Positions 48,699 through 60,540 of a stretch of 64,000 nucleotides of DNA are shown here, one piece after another. Each line of letters starts with the position of its first letter. Positions within the stretch are counted from its first letter, which is position 1. Source of the DNA: Psychrobacter sp. 72-O-c (GTDB lineage Bacteria > Pseudomonadota > Gammaproteobacteria > Pseudomonadales > Moraxellaceae); NCBI RefSeq assembly GCF_904846605.1, contig NZ_CAJHBI010000002.1, positions 1 through 64,000 on the forward strand, read 5' to 3'. A program made the translations under genes and the position numbers. The notes beneath the pieces were generated by a model. The model did not search any database and was not told the DNA's origin. It saw only the letters and a program-made list of their open reading frames with translations.

Positions 48699-49853
48699 AT
48701 GCGTTATTCGTTATTAGCAGTGGCCGTCAGTTGTACCTTAGCACTTACGGCGTGTAATAAATCAACCGATGACACCGCAGAGCCGGCTACTGACAGTAGC
48801 GCAGTCGCCAGCAGTAGCACTGATAGTAGTACCACAAATAGCGCCAGCCCTGCCAGAAACGATCAAATTTCAATGAATATTACCGGCGCTGGAGCTTCAT
48901 TCCCGCAGCCTATCTACGCCAAATGGTCAGCCGATTATAACGATGCTACCGGTGGACAGGTCAACTACCAATCTATCGGCTCATCAGGTGGCATTAAGCA
49001 AATCGTCGCAGGCACAGTCGATTTTGGTGCTTCAGATGCGCCAATGACGCCAGAAGAATTAACGAAAGAAGGGTTGATCCAGTTCCCAACTGTAATTGGT
49101 GGTGTGGTACCAGTGGTCAACATCGAAGGTATCGAGCCGGGCGCACTGAAGCTAGATGGCAAAATGCTAGCGGATATCTATTTGGGTAATATCAGCAAAT
49201 GGAACGATCCTGCTATCGTGCAGCTTAACCCAGATTTAAGCTTGCCAGACAGCCCTATTACCACTGTGTTTCGCTCAGATGGCTCAGGCACGACTTTTAA
49301 CTTTACCGATTACTTAGCAAAAGTATCACCTGAATGGCAAAGTGATGTTGGCGTTGACAAGACAGTCAAATGGCCAACGTCTGCTCGCGGTGCAGCAGGT
49401 AAAGGCAACGAAGGCGTGGCAAGTTATGTCAACCGAATGGACAATGCCATTGGTTATGTCGAATACGCCTATGCCAAGCAAAATAATATGTCACATGTGG
49501 CACTCAAAAACGCGGCAGGCAACTTTGTGCAGCCATCAATAGAAAGCTTTGCGGCCGCAGGGGATATTGACTGGTCGCAGCAAGCAGGGTTCTATAAGGT
49601 CATTACCAACTCTGAAACTGCTGGGGCATGGCCGATAGCGGCTGCGACGTTTATTTTAGTGCACAAACAACCGCAAGATCCTAAGCAAGTGGCCGGCGCG
49701 CTAAACTTCTTTAGTTGGGCTTATGACCAAGGTGACGACTCAGCAACTGAGCTAGATTATGTGCCATTTTCTGATACGGCAGTCGCGCTATTCAAAGACA
49801 GCTGGAAGCAAGTGGTCGGTAAGGACGGCAAGCCGATCTATACTCCGCAGTAA
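48699..49853 (+). CDS. pstS: Phosphate-binding lipoprotein PstS
   Basis: PstS captures phosphate in the periplasm for the PstCAB importer. A lipoprotein signal peptide ends at the lipobox LTAC with C19, followed by a Ser/Thr/Asp-rich linker to about residue 55. The mature domain shows ITGAGASFPQPIYAKW, QSIGSSGGIKQI, FGASDAPMT, VFRSDGSGTTFNFTDYL and SARGAAGKGNEGVA, the phosphate loop set. It has 384 residues. It leads pstS-pstC-pstA-pstB-phoU and lies downstream of the Pho box. Confidence 0.94.
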   Translation: MRYSLLAVAVSCTLALTACNKSTDDTAEPATDSSAVASSSTDSSTTNSASPARNDQISMNITGAGASFPQPIYAKWSADYNDATGGQVNYQSIGSSGGIKQIVAGTVDFGASDAPMTPEELTKEGLIQFPTVIGGVVPVVNIEGIEPGALKLDGKMLADIYLGNISKWNDPAIVQLNPDLSLPDSPITTVFRSDGSGTTFNFTDYLAKVSPEWQSDVGVDKTVKWPTSARGAAGKGNEGVASYVNRMDNAIGYVEYAYAKQNNMSHVALKNAAGNFVQPSIESFAAAGDIDWSQQAGFYKVITNSETAGAWPIAAATFILVHKQPQDPKQVAGALNFFSWAYDQGDDSATELDYVPFSDTAVALFKDSWKQVVGKDGKPIYTPQ

Positions 49854-49984
49854 CAGTAATAGCATACCCTCCCATGCGCCTGTGATTTTGCTGATATGCA
49901 GATCATAGGCGTAACTCATAGTTAAAATATTTATATTTAACCCATTCATTTTCAAGCATGTTTATCAAACTAATTGAGGTGGTC

Positions 49985-50941
49985 ATGGCAGGACTTAACT
50001 TGCAGACACAACTAAACAAACAAAAACGTTGGGATGCAATATTTGTCACCACTACCAAAGCGGCGGCACTTTTTGTATTGCTAAGCTTAGGGGCGATTTT
50101 ACTGTCACTGGTTATCGGTGCTTGGCCGAGTATGCAAGCATTTGGGCTGGATTTTTATACCAGTAATAACTGGGATCCAGTCGCCAATGAATATGGCGCT
50201 CTTGCGCCGATTTATGGCACTTTAGTTACCTCAGTTATGGCGCTAGTTATTGCCGTACCTGTCAGCTTTGGTATTGCGATATTTTTGACTGAGCTGTGTC
50301 CCCCTTTCCTCAAGAAGCCACTGGGCATTGCCATCGAGCTGTTAGCTGGTATTCCTTCTATCATCTATGGTATGTGGGGTTTATTCGTATTTGCGCCTTT
50401 TTTTGGCAATCATATTCAACCTTGGCTGACAGAAAATTTAGGCGGTTTGCCTCTCATTGGCAAGCTTTTCGTTGGGGCACCGATGGGTATTGGCTTATTT
50501 ACGGCATCTCTAGTGCTTGCCATTATGATTATTCCTTTTATCGCCGCCACCATGCGTGATGTGTTTGCGGTTGTGCCTGCACTTCTCAAAGAATCTGCCT
50601 ATGGCATGGGTGCGACCACCTGGGAAGTAATGTTTAAGATTGTCTTACCTTATACCAAAACTGGTGTGGTTGGCGGCATTATCTTAGGGTTAGGTCGGGC
50701 GCTGGGGGAGACTATGGCGGTGACCTTTTTGATTGGTAACACCTTTAATATCAGTCCCAGTATGTTTGCTTCCGGGGTGTCTATCACCTCAGCCTTGGCC
50801 AATGAATTCGCCGAAGCGTCCGATCCGCTACATCTGTCGGCGCTGCTACATTTAGGATTGATACTATTCATGATTACTTTTGTAGTACTGAGCATTTCGC
50901 GGCTGTTGCTACGCGGTATGGATAAGCGTGCTGGACAATAA
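49985..50941 (+). CDS. pstC: Phosphate ABC transporter permease PstC
   Basis: PstC is one of two membrane channel subunits of the high-affinity phosphate importer. The 318-residue protein has about six helices and the permease EAA-like loop [45 protein letters not shown] at 49985 follows GAGG; a frame from 49958 would add nine residues. It follows pstS after 131 bp and precedes pstA by 139 bp. Confidence 0.92.
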   Translation: MAGLNLQTQLNKQKRWDAIFVTTTKAAALFVLLSLGAILLSLVIGAWPSMQAFGLDFYTSNNWDPVANEYGALAPIYGTLVTSVMALVIAVPVSFGIAIFLTELCPPFLKKPLGIAIELLAGIPSIIYGMWGLFVFAPFFGNHIQPWLTENLGGLPLIGKLFVGAPMGIGLFTASLVLAIMIIPFIAATMRDVFAVVPALLKESAYGMGATTWEVMFKIVLPYTKTGVVGGIILGLGRALGETMAVTFLIGNTFNISPSMFASGVSITSALANEFAEASDPLHLSALLHLGLILFMITFVVLSISRLLLRGMDKRAGQ

Positions 50942-51080
50942 TTGTTGGATGGTAGCCGCTGTCATTATTGCTAAGTCATTTTTGCTAAGCCGGACATTTC
51001 ATAAAATGGTTTATTAAAAAATACTATTCAATGAAAAACATAAACTGTAGAAAGTTAGTAAATAATAAGGAATCTGCTGC

Positions 51081-51974
51081 ATGACCGCATTGTCTGCCAT
51101 TACTCAAGCTTCGACTAAGCCCATTATGGCCAGCGACCAAAGGTTATATCGCCGTCGCCGACTGTGGAATAAAGTAGGATTGGGCTTTGCGGCCTCAGCT
51201 ATGATCTTTGGACTATTTTGGCTGTCGTGGATTTTGATTACTTTAGGCGTTGAAGGCTTTAGCGGCTTGGTCCAAATGCCAGTATTTACTGCGGACACTC
51301 CGCCACCGATGACTGATGGTGGTCTGCGCAACGTTATTGTCGGCTCGCTGATGATTGCTGGTAGTGGATTGTTTATTGGTGCCCCAATTGGCTTGCTAGC
51401 AGGAATTTATTTGGCGGAATTCTCGCACGGCAATTGGCTGGGACAAGTCATACGTTTTTTAAATGACATTCTATTATCGGCCCCATCTATTGTGATTGGC
51501 TTATTTATCTATGCAATATTGGTCAAAAATTATAGCTTTTCTGGTTGGGCAGGCGCGTGTGCCCTAGCGTTAATTGTCATTCCAGTGGTGGTCAGAACCA
51601 CAGAAAGCATGCTGTTATTGGTGCCCAATACCTTACGTGAAGCGGCTTACGCGTTAGGAACGCCGAAATGGAAGTTGGTACTGGGCGTAACTATCAAAGC
51701 AGCGCGGGCAGGCTTAATTACCGGCGTACTACTAGCATTTGCGCGTATCACTGGCGAGACTGCTCCGCTGTTATTTACCGCGTTGAACAATCAATACTTC
51801 AGCTTAGACATGAGCAATGCGATGGGCAATATGCCCAACACTATTTATCAATTTGCCATGAGCCCCTATGACAATTGGCATACCTTAGCCTGGGCGGCAG
51901 CATTATTAATTACCTTAACAGTGCTTACCCTAAATGTAGCAGCACGCTACATCGGGGGTAAAGAATACAACTAA
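51081..51974 (+). CDS. pstA: Phosphate ABC transporter permease PstA
   Basis: PstA is the second permease subunit. The 297-residue protein has about six helices with PIGLLAGIYLAEFS and the ATPase-contact loop EAAYALGTPKWKLVLGVTIKAARAGLITGVLLAFARITGETAPLLFTAL. AAGGAA precedes the ATG at 51081 at longer spacing. It lies between pstC and pstB as in most pst operons. Confidence 0.92.
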   Translation: MTALSAITQASTKPIMASDQRLYRRRRLWNKVGLGFAASAMIFGLFWLSWILITLGVEGFSGLVQMPVFTADTPPPMTDGGLRNVIVGSLMIAGSGLFIGAPIGLLAGIYLAEFSHGNWLGQVIRFLNDILLSAPSIVIGLFIYAILVKNYSFSGWAGACALALIVIPVVVRTTESMLLLVPNTLREAAYALGTPKWKLVLGVTIKAARAGLITGVLLAFARITGETAPLLFTALNNQYFSLDMSNAMGNMPNTIYQFAMSPYDNWHTLAWAAALLITLTVLTLNVAARYIGGKEYN

Positions 51975-52122
51975 CAGTTTTTATCAGATGCTTTTATTAA
52001 AGAGTTTTACTGAAAAGTCTTACTGCTAAAAACTAATACTTACCCAATTTCTTAATTTTTATCTCCTGTTAAAGAACTTCACACTAAAGAATTTCATATT
52101 AAAGACAATAAGGAACATGACC

Positions 52123-53040
<918 letters not shown>

Positions 53041-53198
53041 TTGTCCTATTTATTATGGTTCTTCTACTCATGTCATTTCTAAAAATCCAAAATAACGAAA
53101 AATAAGTACTACTACCATTAGTAGGCTTAGGAGTCTGACAACGTTAGCTTGTTTTTTGGGATTGCTATTGTCGTGGTTTTTTACTTGAGAATTTCATT

Positions 53199-53927
53199 AT
53201 GTCTAATCCCATGTTCCACACCTCCAAAAGCTTTGACCAAGATTTAACCGAGACCACTGATTTATTTTTAGAGATGGGTGCGCTTGCTGGGCAGCAAGTG
53301 GCACAAGCGATGCACGCTTTGATAGAAGGCGATATGAATTTGGCCTATCAGGTGGTTGAGCAGGACAGTGCGATCAATCAGTTAGAAGTGCTAATTGATG
53401 AGCGAGTACTATTATTAGTGGCTAAAAGGCAACCGGCGGCTCGCGACTTGCGCTATGTCATGGCGATCAGTAAAGGGGTAGTAGATATTGAGCGTATCGG
53501 CGATGAGGCGGCTAAGATTGCCTATATGGCACAGCAAGTAGCCGCTGATAGCGTCACAAGTGCGAGCGCTTACTGCTATCATGAAGTACAGCATTTGAGT
53601 AATCAAGTACGCTTGATGCTGCACAGTGCGCTAGCAGCCTTTGAGCATTTAAAAGCAGAGCGCGCCTTTGATGTGATGCGTAGTGATGGCAACGTGGACT
53701 TTGAGTATCAGTCTGCCGTTCGCGCCTTGATGACTTATGTTATGGAAGACCCACGGCAAGTTAGTCACGTGATTAACTTGATGTGGATACTCAGAGCGCT
53801 TGAGCGCATCGGTGACCATGCCCGCAATATTGCCGAGTTAGTGATTTACATCAGCAGTGGCACGGATGTGCGCCATAGTGATTTTACAACGGTACAACAA
53901 GCGATTGACGCTAGCAAAGTAGGCTAG
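53199..53927 (+). CDS. phoU: Phosphate signalling protein PhoU
   Basis: PhoU damps the Pho response together with PstSCAB and PhoR. The 242-residue protein is two three-helix bundles with the metal-binding motifs EVLIDERVLLLVAKRQPAARDLRY, RIGDEAAKIAYMA and ERIGDHARNIAELVIY. It follows pstB by 158 bp and lies before convergent yggX. No phoB or phoR is in this window. Confidence 0.93.
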   Translation: MSNPMFHTSKSFDQDLTETTDLFLEMGALAGQQVAQAMHALIEGDMNLAYQVVEQDSAINQLEVLIDERVLLLVAKRQPAARDLRYVMAISKGVVDIERIGDEAAKIAYMAQQVAADSVTSASAYCYHEVQHLSNQVRLMLHSALAAFEHLKAERAFDVMRSDGNVDFEYQSAVRALMTYVMEDPRQVSHVINLMWILRALERIGDHARNIAELVIYISSGTDVRHSDFTTVQQAIDASKVG

Positions 53928-53941
53928 CGCCTCGTTTTTTT
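53909..53941 (+). terminator. Possible terminator at the end of phoU
   Basis: CGCTAGC (53909-53915) pairs with GCTAGCG (53923-53929), then seven T start 5 nt later at 53935. The stem overlaps the phoU stop. The offset of the T-run makes it weaker. Confidence 0.5.
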
Positions 53942-53970
53942 ACATGTCATTTTCTATTCTAAGCGTCGGT

Positions 53971-54267
53971 CTAGCTTTTGGTTTCTGGTGTCCAGCCCTG
54001 AGCACGTTCATAGTTTTCATTATCCAAAAATTTATCACGTTGTTCCGTCAAGAATTTCTTGGCTTCAGGATCCATCATACTTAAATGGTTTTCGTTAATC
54101 AGCATGGTTTGATGTTCAAGCCATTCTTTCCATGCTTTATCAGATACTGTTTCTTGTAGCTCTTGACCTTTTTTGTTCGGGAAGGGAGGATGCACCATTT
54201 TAGGTAGATCTTGTTGATATTTACGGCAAAATACGGTATTGGCTTGGGGATTGAAATTCTCGGTCAT
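53971..54267 (-). CDS. yggX: Fe(2+)-trafficking protein YggX
   Basis: YggX protects iron-sulfur clusters from oxidative damage and may traffic iron. The 98-residue protein has the family opening [15 protein letters not shown] with the conserved Cys, then [34 protein letters not shown] and a C-terminal RAQGWTP. ATG at 54267 follows AAGGAG with good spacing; an upstream start at 54411 would add a hydrophobic tail not found in the family. It is convergent with phoU and follows argH and its terminator. Confidence 0.93.
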   Translation of the reverse strand: MTENFNPQANTVFCRKYQQDLPKMVHPPFPNKKGQELQETVSDKAWKEWLEHQTMLINENHLSMMDPEAKKFLTEQRDKFLDNENYERAQGWTPETKS

Positions 54268-54431
54268 GAGTCGCTCCTTATTATTGATATTGAATATATT
54301 AGTAAGTTGATACTGACCTATGATAAAGGTCTTAGTGCACTTAGCAAATATTAACAGGTTTGAGAATGTTAACCCGTTTAAGGGTATCAGGTTTATAAAG
54401 GTTAACCGCAAATTTACTTAAATATAGTAAC

Positions 54432-54462
54432 AAAAACACCCGCAATGATGGCGGGTGTTTTG
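54432..54462 (-). terminator. Terminator after argH
   Basis: ACACCCGC pairs with GCGGGTGT (with loop ATCATT on the minus strand), with T runs on both sides, so it may act in both directions. It separates argH from yggX. Confidence 0.88.
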
Positions 54463-54513
54463 ATATTAATCCTGTAGTTAGCGAAGGATATCAAGTTAAT
54501 AAAAAATATTAGA

Positions 54514-56007
54514 TTAAGAAAACACTTCTAAACGGGTACGTCCACGGCTCACCGCTTGCTTAACTTGATTGGGTGCAGTGCCGCCCAAATGGTCACGCGC
54601 TGCCAATGAGCCTTCTAAGGTTAAGTAGTCGAACACGTCATCGCCGATGGCATCGCTAAATGACTGCAACTGCGCAAGGGTCAGATCACTCAAGTCCACA
54701 CCTTCGCTAATACCAAGGGCGACGGCATTGCCCACCACTTCATGAGCATCCCGGAAGGCAACCCCATTTCGCACTAGATAATCGGCCAAATCGGTAGCAG
54801 TGGCATAACCTTTCATGGTCGCCGCGCGCATATTTTCTTTATTAGGCGTGATATTTGGCAGCATATCGGCAAAGGCCAATAGCGAGCCTGTCAAAGTGTC
54901 TACGCAATCAAATAGCGGCTCTTTGTCTTCTTGATTGTCTTTATTGTAGGCCAGTGGCTGGCTTTTCATTAAGCTCAATAAGGTCATTAACTGTCCGAAT
55001 ACGCGAGCCGCTTTACCACGTACCAGCTCTGGTACATCAGGGTTTTTCTTTTGCGGCATAATGGATGAGCCAGTACAAAAGCGATCCGGTATCTGCACAA
55101 AATTAAATTGCGCCGACATCCAGAGGATAATCTCTTCACTCATGCGCGACATATGCATCATTAATATAGAAGCCGCTGCAGTGAACTCAATGGCAAAGTC
55201 ACGATCGGATACGGCATCGAGCGAGTTTTGGCAAATGCCTTCAAAGCCGAGCAGTTCCGCAGTAATCGTACGGTCTATCGGGAAGGTTGTGCCAGCAAGA
55301 GCGGCGCTACCGAGTGGTAATTGATTGATACGGCGACGCGCATCCACAAGTCGCTCAGTATCACGAAATAGCATCTCAAACCATGCCATCACGTGGTGAC
55401 CAAAGCTGACCGGCTGCGCAGTTTGCAAATGGGTAAATCCCGGCATAATAGTATCGGTATGTTGTTCGGCCAAATCTAATAAGCCGCTCTGCAAGCGTAC
55501 CAATAGCGCGATGATATTATCGGTCTCTTCACGCAGCCACAGGCGAATATCGGTGGCGACTTGGTCATTACGACTACGACCGGTATGTAGCTTTTTACCG
55601 ACCGCACCAATAATATCAGTCAGGCGCGACTCAACGTTCATATGTACATCTTCTAGCTGAATGGACCAATCAAATTCACCGGCCTCAATCTCGGCCAGCA
55701 CTTGTTTTAGACCGTCAATAATTGTCGCGACCTCATCAGCGCTTAAAATATCGCACTCTTTGAGCATAGTCGCATGAGCGATTGAGCCTTCGATATCATG
55801 GCGCGCAAAGCGTTGATCGAAGCCTACTGAAGCGGTAAAGGCGGCAACAAAGCTGTCTGTTGCTTCACTAAAGCGTCCGCCCCACATTTGCTGGCCTGGG
55901 CTGTTTTGTGCAGCAGCGTTCGTTGTGGCAGCATCTGTGCTAGAATCAGACGCATGTGAATTTTTATTTTGCTCGGGATTACTAGGATTTGAAGAAGTGG
56001 CGTTCAT
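54514..56007 (-). CDS. argH: Argininosuccinate lyase
   Basis: ArgH splits argininosuccinate to arginine and fumarate. The 497-residue protein has the fumarase-superfamily signature [20 protein letters not shown], the substrate loop [12 protein letters not shown], and [18 protein letters not shown]. It is about 40 residues longer than E. coli, because of an Asn/Ser/Ala-rich N-terminus before MWGGRF, where most homologues begin. A later start at about 55887 would remove the extension. Its start overlaps the TTG of the divergent algZ. Confidence 0.93.
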   Translation of the reverse strand: MNATSSNPSNPEQNKNSHASDSSTDAATTNAAAQNSPGQQMWGGRFSEATDSFVAAFTASVGFDQRFARHDIEGSIAHATMLKECDILSADEVATIIDGLKQVLAEIEAGEFDWSIQLEDVHMNVESRLTDIIGAVGKKLHTGRSRNDQVATDIRLWLREETDNIIALLVRLQSGLLDLAEQHTDTIMPGFTHLQTAQPVSFGHHVMAWFEMLFRDTERLVDARRRINQLPLGSAALAGTTFPIDRTITAELLGFEGICQNSLDAVSDRDFAIEFTAAASILMMHMSRMSEEIILWMSAQFNFVQIPDRFCTGSSIMPQKKNPDVPELVRGKAARVFGQLMTLLSLMKSQPLAYNKDNQEDKEPLFDCVDTLTGSLLAFADMLPNITPNKENMRAATMKGYATATDLADYLVRNGVAFRDAHEVVGNAVALGISEGVDLSDLTLAQLQSFSDAIGDDVFDYLTLEGSLAARDHLGGTAPNQVKQAVSRGRTRLEVFS

Positions 56008-57140
56008 ATCGGTCTAAGACAAGTCAACAGAATAAGAACTCGAGTATAGCAAATGATGAGGTTGCCTTACTAGCGGAGCGCTTAGAGTTTTTTATTCCCA
56101 AACTCATGGAAATCATGAGGCCTGGTCAGTGGCTACTGTATATCTTTCTTTGGTCGTTGTTTCTTACAGTAATTGATCGCCATGATATGGCTACTTGGTC
56201 ACAGTTTTTGATCAAGTTTATGAGTAGGGTTATTCAAAATACTTTAACCGTCATCCCGTCATTATATTTGATTGATTATTTACGTCCTCTCTTTAAGCAC
56301 GCGAGTATCCTTAGAGTCAGTATATATGTTTTCCTGCTATTTGCGATTGGCTCTGCAATACCAATAACCTTAGTTATGCTCGTTATGATTAATATTGGCT
56401 GGCTTGACTACAATCCTCAAGCGTTTGTCTTAAATATATTATTTAATAGTATGATTACTGGTAGCTTCACATTAGTGTTTTTACTGTATTTCATACGCCG
56501 TCATCGAGAGCTCAATGCTCTTAAGCTATCTTTTGAACATAAGCTGACCGCTCAAAACGACTTGATCAAAGCTCGTCTTGCCCCGCACTTTTTCTTTAAT
56601 ACGCTTAACACTTTAACTTCACTCATTGAATCCAATCCGCCTCGTGCAGCCGCGTTATTGCAGCACGTATCAGCGTTGTTTCGTGCTAGTTTTGGTGGCA
56701 CGCGTGAAATTAGCTTTGAAGAAGAAGTGGCGCTTTGCGAGCATTATTTGGCGATTGAGTCGAGCCGTTTGGCTGACAAACTTGCTGTGAGTTGGCAGCT
56801 GCCCGACGAAGATGTAATGTACGATATGGTCATCACTGTTTTGACCTTGCAGAGTGTGCTTGAAAAAGTACTGTTTAGCGTGGTAGAGATGACCACCGAA
56901 ACCATTATTATTGATATCGTCGTGACCTGGCAGCAGCACCGAGTTACTATTACCGTTACTGCTCAGCTTCCCAGAAAAACGTTAATGATTAGTCATGATT
57001 TGCGCCAACATGTGGACTTTTATGTTCAAGCTGAGCGCTTAAAAATTCATTTCGGACAAAGTGCCGATATTCAAAGTACGGTCACCAGTCAGCAAATCAT
57101 AACCATCATTGATTATCCCCTACAAGATGTTGGTTTGTAA
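55989..57140 (+). CDS. algZ: AlgZ/FimS-like sensor histidine kinase (atypical)
   Basis: The 383-residue protein has four membrane helices (about 47-62, 81-102, 106-138, 146-170) and a LytS-type His-kinase domain with phospho-acceptor H200 in [13 protein letters not shown]. The ATPase half is unusual: after [13 protein letters not shown] the usual N-box (LxENAixHG) reads [10 protein letters not shown], and no DxGxG box is seen. The region FFIPKLM matches the FFVPDLC-like opening of AlgZ. Start TTG at 55989 overlaps the divergent argH start by 19 bp; an ATG at 56106 falls inside the opening motif. Next is algR. In Pseudomonas AlgZ/R controls pili and alginate. Confidence 0.8.
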   Translation: MKKWRSYRSKTSQQNKNSSIANDEVALLAERLEFFIPKLMEIMRPGQWLLYIFLWSLFLTVIDRHDMATWSQFLIKFMSRVIQNTLTVIPSLYLIDYLRPLFKHASILRVSIYVFLLFAIGSAIPITLVMLVMINIGWLDYNPQAFVLNILFNSMITGSFTLVFLLYFIRRHRELNALKLSFEHKLTAQNDLIKARLAPHFFFNTLNTLTSLIESNPPRAAALLQHVSALFRASFGGTREISFEEEVALCEHYLAIESSRLADKLAVSWQLPDEDVMYDMVITVLTLQSVLEKVLFSVVEMTTETIIIDIVVTWQQHRVTITVTAQLPRKTLMISHDLRQHVDFYVQAERLKIHFGQSADIQSTVTSQQIITIIDYPLQDVGL

Positions 57141-57297
57141 CCCTTTCTTAGTATTTGAATGCTTCCATAATATCTATCATGGCATACTTATTGCATCAAT
57201 TATTTTATTGATGTAATCGTTACCTTATGTGATTGATAACTGGTAACTATTAATAGTGTCTAAAAATTTTTAGGTGGGCTATGCGAAAGGGATTTAC

Positions 57298-58035
57298 ATG
57301 CGAATTATAGTTTGTGATGATGAGCCATTGGCACGTGAGCGTTTGGTCAGGATTGTGCAAGAGTCAGGTCATCAGGTGGTTGCACAAGCAACGACCGGGG
57401 TAGAAGCCATTGTCGCAGTAAAAACCCATCAGCCAGATGTCATATTACTAGACATTCGGATGCCTGAAATGGATGGTGTGCGCTGTGCCCAAGAGCTTAC
57501 TGAGCTCAAGCATCCGCCGGCTGTTATCTTCGTTACCGCTTATGATCATTATGCGATTGCGGCGCTTAAAGCCAATGCTATTGGCTACTTATTAAAGCCT
57601 GCAAACAAGGATGAGCTGTTAGAGGCACTTGGCAAAGCCAAAAATCTAAACGCTGCCCAATTAAATGAAATCCGTAAGCTTGAAGACCCAACCGCTCGAC
57701 CAGTACGAGAGCATATCGCCGCCCGTACCCATCGCGGGGTAGAGCTGATTGAGTTGAAAGATATTTATTATTGTAGTGCCGATCAAAAATACGTCAAAGT
57801 TCGTCATAAAGAGGGCATTGTGTTGATTGATGAGACCTTAAAGGAGCTGGAGCAGGAATTTGACGATCGACTGTTTCGTGTGCACCGTAATGCTATGATC
57901 AATCTCAAGTTTCTGGATTTTCTAGAGACTGTAGACGCCGGACAGTATCAAGTACACTTTAAAGGTATTGAGGAGACTTTAGCCGTCAGCCGTCGCCATC
58001 TACCCGCGTTACGTGAAAAAATTCAAAGTATGTAG
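57298..58035 (+). CDS. algR: AlgR-like LytTR response regulator
   Basis: The 245-residue regulator has an N-terminal receiver with acidic pocket DDE (7-9), phospho-acceptor D52 in LLDIRMPEMDG and K in YLLKPANKDEL, then a C-terminal LytTR DNA-binding domain from about residue 142 (EHIAARTHRGVELIELKDIYYCSADQKYVKVRHKEG, FRVHRNAMINLKFLD). ATG at 57298 follows AAAGGGA. It is 158 bp downstream of algZ. In Pseudomonas it activates type IV pilus and alginate genes; targets here are unknown. Confidence 0.9.
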   Translation: MRIIVCDDEPLARERLVRIVQESGHQVVAQATTGVEAIVAVKTHQPDVILLDIRMPEMDGVRCAQELTELKHPPAVIFVTAYDHYAIAALKANAIGYLLKPANKDELLEALGKAKNLNAAQLNEIRKLEDPTARPVREHIAARTHRGVELIELKDIYYCSADQKYVKVRHKEGIVLIDETLKELEQEFDDRLFRVHRNAMINLKFLDFLETVDAGQYQVHFKGIEETLAVSRRHLPALREKIQSM

Positions 58036-58142
58036 CTTATCTAACCTATTTTAACAAAAGTATATTTTCAACTAATATATACTTTTAACAAATATGGACA
58101 AGGAGCATTTCTAAATCCTGAAGGGTCATTCCATATCATCAA

Positions 58143-58177
58143 TCCCTTATTTATGCTTAAATAGGGGTATTTTTTTG
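58143..58177 (+). terminator. Terminator after algR
   Basis: CCCTTATTTA (58144-58153) pairs with TAAATAGGGG (58158-58167, one wobble), followed by TA and a run of T. The gap 58036-58352 otherwise holds only the hemC upstream region. Confidence 0.85.
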
Positions 58178-58352
58178 CGTCACCACATACTGTTAATAAA
58201 AGTACAGTGAATCCAATATACAACTGGGACCAGACAGACGAGTGAGAGTTGTAGCTGGCTTATCAAAGCAGGTGCATTCAGCGAGTTTGATGCTGTAACA
58301 GGTTTGTAGTTGGTTTTACTATACTATAGCATTAATCCTATTGAGGCCTCTT

Positions 58353-59381
58353 ATGAGCAACTCGCAACAACCTGCTTTGACCACCTTAAATATTGCCACC
58401 CGTCAAAGTCCATTGGCATTATGGCAAGCCGAACACATTCGTGACCGCTTGCTAGCACTGTATCCTAGCTTGACCATCAACTTGCTAAAAATTGTCACTA
58501 AAGGTGACAAAATTTTGGACACGCCACTGGCCAAAATCGGTGGAAAAGGGCTGTTTGTTAAAGAGCTTGAGCAAGCAATGTATGACAAACAGGCAGATAT
58601 TGCAGTGCACTCATTAAAAGACGTTCCCATGCAATTACCTGAAGGTTTGATGCTGGGTGTCTATTGCACGCGTGCCTCTCCGACTGATGCGTTCGTCTCT
58701 AATACCTATAACAGTCTTGACGAGTTACCAGAAGGTGCGGTAGTAGGAACTTCAAGTTTACGCCGTCAGTGTCAACTTAAAGCCTATCGTCCAGACTTGC
58801 AAATCAAAACCCTGCGCGGTAACGTTGGGACGCGCCTAGGTAAGCTGGATGCAGGCGATTATGATGCCATTATTCTAGCCACCAGCGGTCTACAGCGTAT
58901 TGAGCTGGACGCGCGTATTCGCGGAGAATTAGATATTGATGTCTGCTTGCCTGCTGTTGGACAAGGGGCATTAGCAATTGAATGTCGTGAAGATGATGCT
59001 GAGATATTAGCCTTACTCGCGCCGCTCAATGATGACAAAGCACGCATCCGTTTAATCGCTGAGCGTGCTTTAAATCGTCACTTAGAAGGCGGCTGCCAAG
59101 TCCCGATTGCTGCTTTTGCTGTTTTACATGCCGCTGATGACAGCGTCGATATTGAGAATAATTATATCGAAAACGATGATGCTGGCAATAGGTTGTGGCT
59201 ACGTGGCCGAGTCGGACAAGCCGATGGTAGCGAGTTGCTAAAAGCTGAAAAACGTACTATTTTGAGTGGTACCCAAGTAGAACAAGAAGCGCAAGCCAAT
59301 CAGCTCGGCATTGAAGTGGCTGATATGCTACTTGCAGATGGCGCTGGTGCTATTTTGGCAGCGATTTACCATCCTGAATAG
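58353..59381 (+). CDS. hemC: Porphobilinogen deaminase
   Basis: HemC joins four porphobilinogens to hydroxymethylbilane. The 342-residue protein has [65 protein letters not shown] and the dipyrromethane cofactor Cys in [13 protein letters not shown] at 58353 has TTGAGG 6 nt upstream. It leads hemC-hemD-hemX. Length is slightly above E. coli (313) owing to an insertion near residue 265. Confidence 0.95.
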   Translation: MSNSQQPALTTLNIATRQSPLALWQAEHIRDRLLALYPSLTINLLKIVTKGDKILDTPLAKIGGKGLFVKELEQAMYDKQADIAVHSLKDVPMQLPEGLMLGVYCTRASPTDAFVSNTYNSLDELPEGAVVGTSSLRRQCQLKAYRPDLQIKTLRGNVGTRLGKLDAGDYDAIILATSGLQRIELDARIRGELDIDVCLPAVGQGALAIECREDDAEILALLAPLNDDKARIRLIAERALNRHLEGGCQVPIAAFAVLHAADDSVDIENNYIENDDAGNRLWLRGRVGQADGSELLKAEKRTILSGTQVEQEAQANQLGIEVADMLLADGAGAILAAIYHPE

Positions 59382-59448
59382 CAGGCATGTATCTGTTTTA
59401 AAGTAAATCGACTATATCACTCTAATCCCATAAGCCTTACGTCGTGGT

Positions 59449-60540
59449 ATGTTTATGTCTTGGTCATCGCCGCCCACTTACTCTAAGTCAAATCAGGAAG
59501 TTGATGGTGTAGCAATGCCGCCGCAAGTGGTGATTAATACCCGCCCAGTAGAGCGTGCTGCGCCGCTTACCTGTCATTTACAAGCAGCAGGTTTTATAGT
59601 CGTTGATATACCGATGCTAGCGTTGCAATCGCGCGCAGTCATAGAAGAAGATATGAGACTGATGCGCCAATGGCTGGCGGGCGATTATCAAACCTTGGTC
59701 ATTGTAAGCCCAACAGCTGCTGCTTTAGGCTTAGCAGTTTGGCAAACGCTCGCGCATGATCTTGCACATGAGCATGAGATAGGTACTCAGTACGATAACG
59801 CTGCTCAAAATAAGCAGCAGCAGAGTGACTCTGCTGCACGTTTAGATTCAAGAATAGAAGTATCAAACGCGCACAACCATTTGAGTCATATCATTGCCGT
59901 TGGTGAGGCTACTGCCGCGGTACTGCAATCTAATGAGTTGCCAGTAGCGAACCAACAGGTGCTACAGCCTGCGATTGCCAATAACGAAGGTATGCTGGTT
60001 ATGCCTGAGATTGAAAGGCTAAAAGCTGGTGATAAGGTACTGATATGGCGTGGACTTGGCGGACGCCGACTATTGGTCGATGCCTTACAAGCGCGCGGTG
60101 TACATATCGATAGCATTGCGTGGTATGAGCGAGTTATGCCTACCGATGCCAATACTCACTACCAGCAGTGGTCAAAGCAGTTCAGTATGCAAAAGGCAAC
60201 GCAAAATCTAGCGCAAATACAGCAACCAAAGCCTATTGTTGTTATTAGTAGCGGCACTGCCTTTGAGCATTGGGTAAGTATAGTTGATCCAGTGCAAGTG
60301 CTTGACTCAGAGTCGAAGTCAGATATAAATCTAGATCTAGATGCGAATTCAAATGACAGCTTGCCTCCAATTTTAGATACGAATTTAAGTAATGGGTCGC
60401 TACTTAAGCTGTCGGACTTTGCTTATGTGGTATTAGGTGAGCGCTTAGCTCATATGGTCGCTGAGCAGCAACTGAGCTATTGGCGAGTAGAGGATCTGGC
60501 TCCTGAGACTATCCTTGCAGCAATTAAAAGTAGTTGTTAG
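59449..60540 (+). CDS. hemD: Uroporphyrinogen-III synthase
   Basis: HemD closes hydroxymethylbilane into uroporphyrinogen III. The 363-residue protein is poorly conserved, as usual: VINTRPVERAAPLTCHLQAAGF, VIVSPTAAALGLAVW, KVLIWRGLGGRRLLVDALQARGVHIDSIAWYERV and VVISSGTAFEHWV fit the two-domain fold. It is about 110 residues longer than usual, due to polar insertions near 110-145 and 275-305. It starts at ATG 59449 or 59455, and follows hemC by 67 bp. Confidence 0.88.
   Translation: MFMSWSSPPTYSKSNQEVDGVAMPPQVVINTRPVERAAPLTCHLQAAGFIVVDIPMLALQSRAVIEEDMRLMRQWLAGDYQTLVIVSPTAAALGLAVWQTLAHDLAHEHEIGTQYDNAAQNKQQQSDSAARLDSRIEVSNAHNHLSHIIAVGEATAAVLQSNELPVANQQVLQPAIANNEGMLVMPEIERLKAGDKVLIWRGLGGRRLLVDALQARGVHIDSIAWYERVMPTDANTHYQQWSKQFSMQKATQNLAQIQQPKPIVVISSGTAFEHWVSIVDPVQVLDSESKSDINLDLDANSNDSLPPILDTNLSNGSLLKLSDFAYVVLGERLAHMVAEQQLSYWRVEDLAPETILAAIKSSC

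Noticed and set aside
48532-48717. Leucine-rich short reading frame before pstS
   Set aside because: It is produced by the 18-bp repeat, has no ribosome-binding site and overlaps the pstS start and Pho box.
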